Shown here: piece by piece, positions 59,585 through 64,000 of the stretch
Numbering within the stretch: position 1 is the first letter of the stretch
How the letters are laid out: the number at the start of each line of letters is the position of its first letter
DNA from: JAUVKA01 sp964465145
GTDB taxonomy: Bacteria > Bacteroidota > Bacteroidia > Bacteroidales > UBA12481
DNA: 64,000 bases
Reading direction: 5' to 3'
NCBI GenBank assembly: GCA_964465145.1
Contig: CAYXJR010000008.1
Span: 1 to 64,000, forward strand
Position numbers and translations under genes: made by a program
The notes under the pieces: model-generated
Database searches by the model: none
What the model saw: only the letters and a program-made list of their open reading frames with translations
What the model was told of the DNA's origin: nothing

Positions 59585-61522
59585 TCAACTAGTCTCCAAC
59601 TTCTCCAGTTCCTCATTCGCCTCGCTCCATTTTTCCATCTCTTTTTCCAGTTCCTCTTTTAATCTGCCATAATCTCCGAAGGGATCGTTATCGCCAGTTA
59701 TAGTTTCGGGATTGGCCAGGATCTCAACCAATTCCTCAATTCGAGCTTCAAGTTCATGAATTCTTTCTTCAGATTTTCTTATGAGGGTTTTAATTTTTCG
59801 CAGGCTGCGATCCAACTCTTTCCTTTCCTCATATTGCAATTTCTTTGGCTGAGGTTTAGCTTCCTGGCTCCCTGTTTGGGAAGGCCTGTTTTTCTTTTCA
59901 ATTTCTTTAAGGTTATCCAATTTTCTTCGCTTCAGAAATGCAAAGATATCACCCGTGTATTCTTTGATTTTTTTATTACGGAATTCATATATTTTGTCGA
60001 CCAGTCCGTCCAGAAAATCCCTGTCGTGTGATACAATAATCTGGCTGCCGTCATAATTTTGCAAGGCATCCTTCAGTACCTGTTTTGATCGTAGGTCAAG
60101 GTGGTTGGTTGGCTCATCCAGGAGCAGGAGGTTGTATGGCTGAAGTAACATACAGGCCAATGCAAGGCGTGATCGTTCACCACCTGACAGTACAGAAACC
60201 TTTTTATCAACATCCTCCCGGCTAAAAAGGAAGGCACCAAGGATATTCCTCATTTTGGTCCGGATATCCCCAACGGCAACCTGGTCGATTGTTTCCAGAA
60301 CTGTGATTTCGGGATTCAGAAGGTCTGCCTGGTTCTGTGCATAATATCCAATTTTAACATTATGTCCGATTTTGCATGTACCCTGGTATTTTAATTCTCC
60401 CATAATTATCCTGGAGAGGGTAGTTTTGCCTTCACCATTCCGCCCGATAAATGCGATTTTTTCACCTCTCTCCAGAATGAGATTTATCTTATCCAGGACA
60501 TTAAGCTCTCCATAAGACTTACTCAGGTCCTCGGCTTCGAGAACAATTGTTCCGGATCTAGGTGCCGGGGGAAATTTTATATGAATGCTCGAGCCGTCAA
60601 TCTCATCAATTTCAATTCGGTCTAGCTTACTGAGCATTTTTATCCTCGATTGCACCTGAACCGATTTTGTGTTTTTATAGCGAAACCTTTCGATAAATCG
60701 CTCCGTATCAGTTATCATTTTCTGTTGATTCTGATAAGCAGCCATTTGCTGTTCTCTTCTTTCTGCCCGCAGGATAAGAAATTGTGAATAGGGGACCTTA
60801 TAATCATATAGTTTGCCCAGGGTGATCTCAACAGTTCTTTGTGTTACTCTATCCAGGAAAGCCCGGTCATGAGAAATAAGAACAACGGCGCCAGTAAATT
60901 CCTTCATGTAATCTTCCAGCCATTGAATAGACTCGATATCAAGGTGGTTGGTAGGCTCATCCAAAAGGAGGGCATCTGGCTTTTGGAGAAGGATTTTGGC
61001 CAGTTCAATACGCATTCTCCATCCACCTGAGAACTCAGCTGTTGGCCGGGTGAAATCAGATCGCCGGAATCCCAGGCCCAACAATGTCTTCTCTATTTCA
61101 ACATTTCTGTTCTGTCCCCCCAGGATGGCAAAACGGTCGTTTTTTTCCGACAATTCATGTAGAAGCGAACCATATTCAACAGAATCATAGTCGGTACGCT
61201 TTTCAATGTCGATGGTGATCCTATGTATGTCATCTTCAAGGCTGATTACTTCGTCAAAAGCTGTTTCGGTTTCCTCAAATACTTTCGTCGTGTCAGAGAA
61301 ATCCATATGCTGCGGGAGATAGCCCAGTTGAATATCACGCGGAACTGTTACACTTCCGTCGCTCGGCAGCATCTGCCCCATGAAAAGGCGCAGGATAGTG
61401 GTTTTGCCGGCTCCATTCATACCAGCCAGGCCAACCCTCTCTTTTGGATTTATAATCAGACTTATCTCACTGAGAAGCTCATCATTTCCAAATCGTACCG
61501 ATACCTGATTCAGGGTGATCAT
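59585..61522 (-). CDS. ABC-F family ATPase
   Basis: A 645-residue soluble protein with two ABC ATPase domains and no membrane helices. Domain 1 has NPKERVGLAGMNGAGKTTILRL, FSGGWRMRIELAK and LLLDEPTNHLDIESI; domain 2 has FIGRNGEGKTTLSRI, LSGGERSRLALA and LLLDEPTNHLDLRS. The linker between them (about 235-310) is the P-site interaction motif, and a charged coiled-coil tail (about 540-645) resembles that of Uup/YheS. ABC-F proteins act on the ribosome, as translation factors or antibiotic-protection factors. Nothing here indicates an antibiotic role. Its ATG overlaps the stop of the DUF1643 gene (ATGA). Confidence 0.93.
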   Translation of the reverse strand: MITLNQVSVRFGNDELLSEISLIINPKERVGLAGMNGAGKTTILRLFMGQMLPSDGSVTVPRDIQLGYLPQHMDFSDTTKVFEETETAFDEVISLEDDIHRITIDIEKRTDYDSVEYGSLLHELSEKNDRFAILGGQNRNVEIEKTLLGLGFRRSDFTRPTAEFSGGWRMRIELAKILLQKPDALLLDEPTNHLDIESIQWLEDYMKEFTGAVVLISHDRAFLDRVTQRTVEITLGKLYDYKVPYSQFLILRAERREQQMAAYQNQQKMITDTERFIERFRYKNTKSVQVQSRIKMLSKLDRIEIDEIDGSSIHIKFPPAPRSGTIVLEAEDLSKSYGELNVLDKINLILERGEKIAFIGRNGEGKTTLSRIIMGELKYQGTCKIGHNVKIGYYAQNQADLLNPEITVLETIDQVAVGDIRTKMRNILGAFLFSREDVDKKVSVLSGGERSRLALACMLLQPYNLLLLDEPTNHLDLRSKQVLKDALQNYDGSQIIVSHDRDFLDGLVDKIYEFRNKKIKEYTGDIFAFLKRRKLDNLKEIEKKNRPSQTGSQEAKPQPKKLQYEERKELDRSLRKIKTLIRKSEERIHELEARIEELVEILANPETITGDNDPFGDYGRLKEELEKEMEKWSEANEELEKLETS

Positions 61523-62142
61523 AAAAGGAATGTCTTTAATTCATAAGCATACCCCCACATTAAACCATGGAGCGGTTCGCTCGTTTCCTGTTTCCCTTTA
61601 ACACGAAATACAGGGCCGGAATATTTTCTCAGTATGATCTCTTTAACCTGGTCAATCCTGGCCTGGTAAAATTCCCCATTTATGCCTGACGGCCCTCCCC
61701 AGGCGCATATCAGGTAATCAGATTGCCCGAGCAGCTTGATCAGGTAACTATCGTTTTCCTCACCTACACCGGCAAGAAGGCCGTTTTCTTGTATGAGATG
61801 ATGTAACTCAATTGCATCAGTGGCTCTATATGAGAAAATGTTAAATATATTCAGCTTTCCAACATCGGGGAATTTTTGCCAGACATAAGTTTCTACCTTC
61901 CTTATTGTAGAATCTGATCTTCGTTCATCAGCTGAACTTGGATTTTTCAGGATAACCGTCAGGGTTTTGTCCCTCAGATGGTCCAACAGATCCCTGGAAT
62001 AATCCATCTGCAGTGTATACCGGTATTTTTTATTTGGAGAAAAAACAGCATTAATGCTTTCAATATCAACGTTTTGAAAATGATCAACCTGTCTGCCTAA
62101 TCTGGCCATATACTCATTTTGAATTTCGACAAATTTAGACAA
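61519..62142 (-). CDS. DUF1643 domain-containing protein
   Basis: A 207-residue protein whose central part (LTVILKNPSSADERRSDSTIRKVETYV, KLNIFNIFSYRATDAIELHHLI) matches DUF1643, a family of unknown function found in bacteria and phages. The C-terminal segment YLICAWGGPSGING completes the pattern. The start at 62142 leaves about 100 bases to the likely rlmD start on the other strand; ATG at 62109 (MARLGRQV) is an alternative. Its stop overlaps the ABC-F start by four bases, so the two are coupled. Confidence 0.78.
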   Translation of the reverse strand: MSKFVEIQNEYMARLGRQVDHFQNVDIESINAVFSPNKKYRYTLQMDYSRDLLDHLRDKTLTVILKNPSSADERRSDSTIRKVETYVWQKFPDVGKLNIFNIFSYRATDAIELHHLIQENGLLAGVGEENDSYLIKLLGQSDYLICAWGGPSGINGEFYQARIDQVKEIILRKYSGPVFRVKGKQETSEPLHGLMWGYAYELKTFLL

Positions 62143-62244
62143 ACTTCGGGTCTTTCAATAAATCCGAAGGGTTCCGAAAAAGATTCAAAAAGTATATGGG
62201 GTGAAAATGTACTTTTACTGCATAATAATTCAATACAGATAATT

Positions 62245-63654
62245 TTGAGAAAAAGGAATAAATATCCCTTCCTTGAAGACGTCCAAATAACAGCAATTGG
62301 ATCAGAAGGCAAAGCATTAGCCAGGGTGAACGACCGGGTGGTTTTTGTGCCTCTGGTTGTTCCTGGTGATATTGTGGATTTGCAGGTTATCAGAATACGA
62401 AAATCCTTTATGGAGGCCAAGCTGGTTAAAATCAAGCAGTACTCACCCATTCGGCAGGAGGCGGTTTGTAAACACTTTGGGGTTTGCGGCGGATGCAAAT
62501 GGCAAATGTTGCCATATCCTGAACAGCTCAAGTTTAAGCAACAGCAGGTATTCGACCAGCTGACAAGGATAGGGAAGTTTGAAATGCCGCCGGTGCGTGA
62601 AATTCTGGGTTCTGAGCATTCGGAATTTTACCGGAATAAACTGGAATTTACCTTTTCCAATAAAAGATGGTTAACCGAGGGTGAAATTCAAACGGAAAGA
62701 GAATACGAACATAGAAATGCCATAGGATTCCATGTCTATGGCCTGTTCGATAAAGTGGTTGACATCCAAAAATGTTGGCTGCAGGCAGATCCTTCCAATA
62801 AGATAAGGAACCGAATAAGAGAATATGCCCTCTCTCAGCATTTGGAATTTTTCGACATTAGGGATCAAAAAGGACTGCTCAGAAATCTGATCATCCGTAT
62901 ATCATCGGGCGGGGAAATAATGATTATTCTTTCTTTTTTCCGTGATGAAAAACATGTCATAAACGACTTGCTTTCTATGCTAACTGAGGAATTCCCTGAA
63001 ATCAGCTCTCTCCAGTATGTGATCAATGATAAAGCCAACGCTACAATTCTGGATCAGGAAATAAAGGTGTTTCATGGTAAGGATCATATCATGGAAGAGA
63101 TGGCAGGCTTAAAATTTAAAGTGGGCCCAAAATCATTTTACCAGACAAATTCGGACCAGGCAGAAAAACTATATGCCTGTGTAGCTGAATTTGCTCAACT
63201 AACAGGTAATGAGACAGTTTACGACTTGTATACAGGCACTGGAACAATAGCTAATTTCCTTGCAGGTAAGGCGAAAAAGGTAGTAGGAGTGGAATATGTA
63301 CCCGAAGCAATAGAGGATGCAAATGAAAATTCGAATTTGAATGGGATTGACAATACAGAATTTGAATTAGCCGATATTAAGGATGTACTCACTCCATTTT
63401 TTATTGAATCCAAAGGTAAACCCGATGTGATTATACTCGATCCACCACGGGCAGGAGTGCATGAGAAGGTGATTGCCGGCTTATTGGAAACTGAACCGGC
63501 CAGGATTGTTTACGTCAGCTGCAACCCCGGAACACAAGCCAGGGATGTAAGCCTTTTGGCTCACAAGTACGAAGTAACTGCCGTTCAACCCGTTGATATG
63601 TTTCCCCATACCCAACACGTTGAAAATATCATTCAATTAAGACGCAAGACGTAA
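62245..63654 (+). CDS. rlmD: 23S rRNA (uracil1939-C5)-methyltransferase
   Basis: An RumA-type enzyme. After a TRAM domain (EDVQITAIGSEGKALARVNDRVVFVPLVVPGDIVDLQV) there is an iron-sulphur site CKHFGVCGGCKWQ, then the S-adenosylmethionine domain with YDLYTGTGTIANFLA, IILDPPRAGVH and the catalytic-Cys region VYVSCNPGTQARDV. The open frame reaches back to 62119, but family members begin at about RKRNKYPFLEDV, so TTG at 62245 is the likely start; the first ~42 residues of the longer version show no family similarity. ATG at 62119 would overlap the divergent DUF1643 gene. The enzyme acts on position 1939 of 23S rRNA; a different uracil target is possible in this lineage. Confidence 0.9.
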   Translation: MRKRNKYPFLEDVQITAIGSEGKALARVNDRVVFVPLVVPGDIVDLQVIRIRKSFMEAKLVKIKQYSPIRQEAVCKHFGVCGGCKWQMLPYPEQLKFKQQQVFDQLTRIGKFEMPPVREILGSEHSEFYRNKLEFTFSNKRWLTEGEIQTEREYEHRNAIGFHVYGLFDKVVDIQKCWLQADPSNKIRNRIREYALSQHLEFFDIRDQKGLLRNLIIRISSGGEIMIILSFFRDEKHVINDLLSMLTEEFPEISSLQYVINDKANATILDQEIKVFHGKDHIMEEMAGLKFKVGPKSFYQTNSDQAEKLYACVAEFAQLTGNETVYDLYTGTGTIANFLAGKAKKVVGVEYVPEAIEDANENSNLNGIDNTEFELADIKDVLTPFFIESKGKPDVIILDPPRAGVHEKVIAGLLETEPARIVYVSCNPGTQARDVSLLAHKYEVTAVQPVDMFPHTQHVENIIQLRRKT

Positions 63655-63670
63655 GACTAACAACTGACAA

Positions 63671-63688
63671 CTAATATCCAACATCTAA
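63671..63688 (+). repeat. Second copy of the AATATCCAACATCTAA repeat
   Basis: AATATCCAACATCTAA at 63673-63688 exactly matches 59538-59553 and lies in the short gap between rlmD and the POT-like transporter gene, within 13 bases of the latter's ATG. Confidence 0.65.
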
Positions 63689-63700
63689 CATCTTCTTAAT

Positions 63701-64000
63701 ATGAGCAACTTTTCACGTGTATTCAGGAAATTCCCATCACCATTCTGGTGGGCCAATATCATGGAATTGTTTGAGCGATGGGCCTGGTATGGCATGTTTA
63801 TACCTCTGGCTATTTACCTGACCGGATCAACAGACACAGGGGCTTTGGGTTTTACCCAGATAGAGAAGGGAACGCTGATGGGGGTGGTTACGGCCATATT
63901 ATACTTTCTTCCCCTGATAACGGGTGCAATAGCCGATAAATACGGTTATAGGAAGACCCTGATAGCTGCCTATCTTATTCTAGCCTCAGGCTATTTTATG
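63701..64000 (+). CDS. POT/MFS-type transporter, 3' end outside the window
   Basis: Only the first 100 residues are present and the frame is still open at base 64000. The start MSNFSRVFRKFPSPFWWANIMELFERWAWYGMF contains the proton-dependent oligopeptide transporter hallmark (ELFERxxxYGM, the ExxER-type helix 1), followed by the loop LITGAIADKYGYRKTLIAAYLILASGYF typical of helices 2-3 of the major facilitator superfamily. It probably imports di- or tripeptides with protons, though Bacteroidota have divergent relatives of unknown substrate. It lies 46 bases after rlmD on the same strand. Confidence 0.8.
   Translation, partial: MSNFSRVFRKFPSPFWWANIMELFERWAWYGMFIPLAIYLTGSTDTGALGFTQIEKGTLMGVVTAILYFLPLITGAIADKYGYRKTLIAAYLILASGYFM

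Noticed and set aside
62240..62247. TAATTTTG as the rlmD promoter
   Set aside because: It overlaps the likely TTG start codon, so the transcript would begin inside the gene.
1..64000. tRNA, rRNA, insertion sequences and phage genes
   Set aside because: No cloverleaf-like sequence, transposase motif or phage structural gene was noticed on either strand, though tRNA detection by eye is not exhaustive.

Overview
The window is a chromosomal stretch from a member of the Bacteroidota, most likely class Bacteroidia. Four signs support this. Several genes have TAnnTTTG promoter elements just upstream and almost none has a Shine-Dalgarno box. Two proteins end in a type IX secretion (T9SS) type A sorting domain. 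Many small lipoproteins carry a signal peptide ending in a short C-containing lipobox. Lineage-typical families are present (BlaR1/M56 fused to TonB, DUF4294, GWxTD protein, PASTA/ddl/rluD cluster). MqnE points to menaquinone made by the futalosine route. No tRNA, rRNA, insertion sequence or CRISPR array was seen, and no gene-free gap exceeds 300 bases.

Layout. 1-2.8 kb looks like a decaying accessory patch: a serpin lacking its N-terminal third, two lipoproteins and a sugar isomerase-like gene that has lost its middle. 2.8-6.3 kb is rpsO, pnp and a deoxynucleoside kinase with tightly packed terminators and promoters. 6.4-13.6 kb holds a TPR lipoprotein, a BlaI/BlaR1-TonB pair, an rRNA/tRNA methyltransferase, sucC without sucD, DUF4294 and elbB. 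13.6-16 kb is a sugar-phosphate transferase with a coupled lipoprotein. 16-23 kb holds pcm, a large T9SS-exported metalloprotease, an MBL hydrolase and gcvP. 23-30 kb (minus strand) holds a lipoprotein, ddl, rluD-like, a T9SS-exported protein, a PASTA protein and mqnE. 30-36 kb has an FAD oxidoreductase with an overlapping membrane glycosyltransferase, then rpmH, rsmG, an ECF-type sigma factor and a GT2 glycosyltransferase on the minus strand. 36-39.5 kb is tgt, an LptF/G-type permease and an MFS transporter.

39.7-55.1 kb is the standout. Seven closely spaced plus-strand genes encode an ABC ATPase, an ABC-2-type permease fused to a metal-site-less M1-peptidase-like domain and a golvesin-like domain, a TolC-type outer-membrane channel, a membrane-fusion lipoprotein, an RND pump, a second RND pump fused at its C terminus to an ABC ATPase, and a second ABC-2-type permease. 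This looks like one hybrid RND/ABC export machine in which the RND and ABC engines are physically joined. The second ATPase domain appears to be split by a four-helix membrane insertion.

55.3-64 kb holds an MscS-family channel, a CYTH protein, a GWxTD lipoprotein, rlmB, a PQ-loop protein, an ABC-F ATPase, a DUF1643 protein, rlmD and the start of a POT/MFS transporter. A 16-base repeat lies on both sides of the ABC-F to rlmD block.
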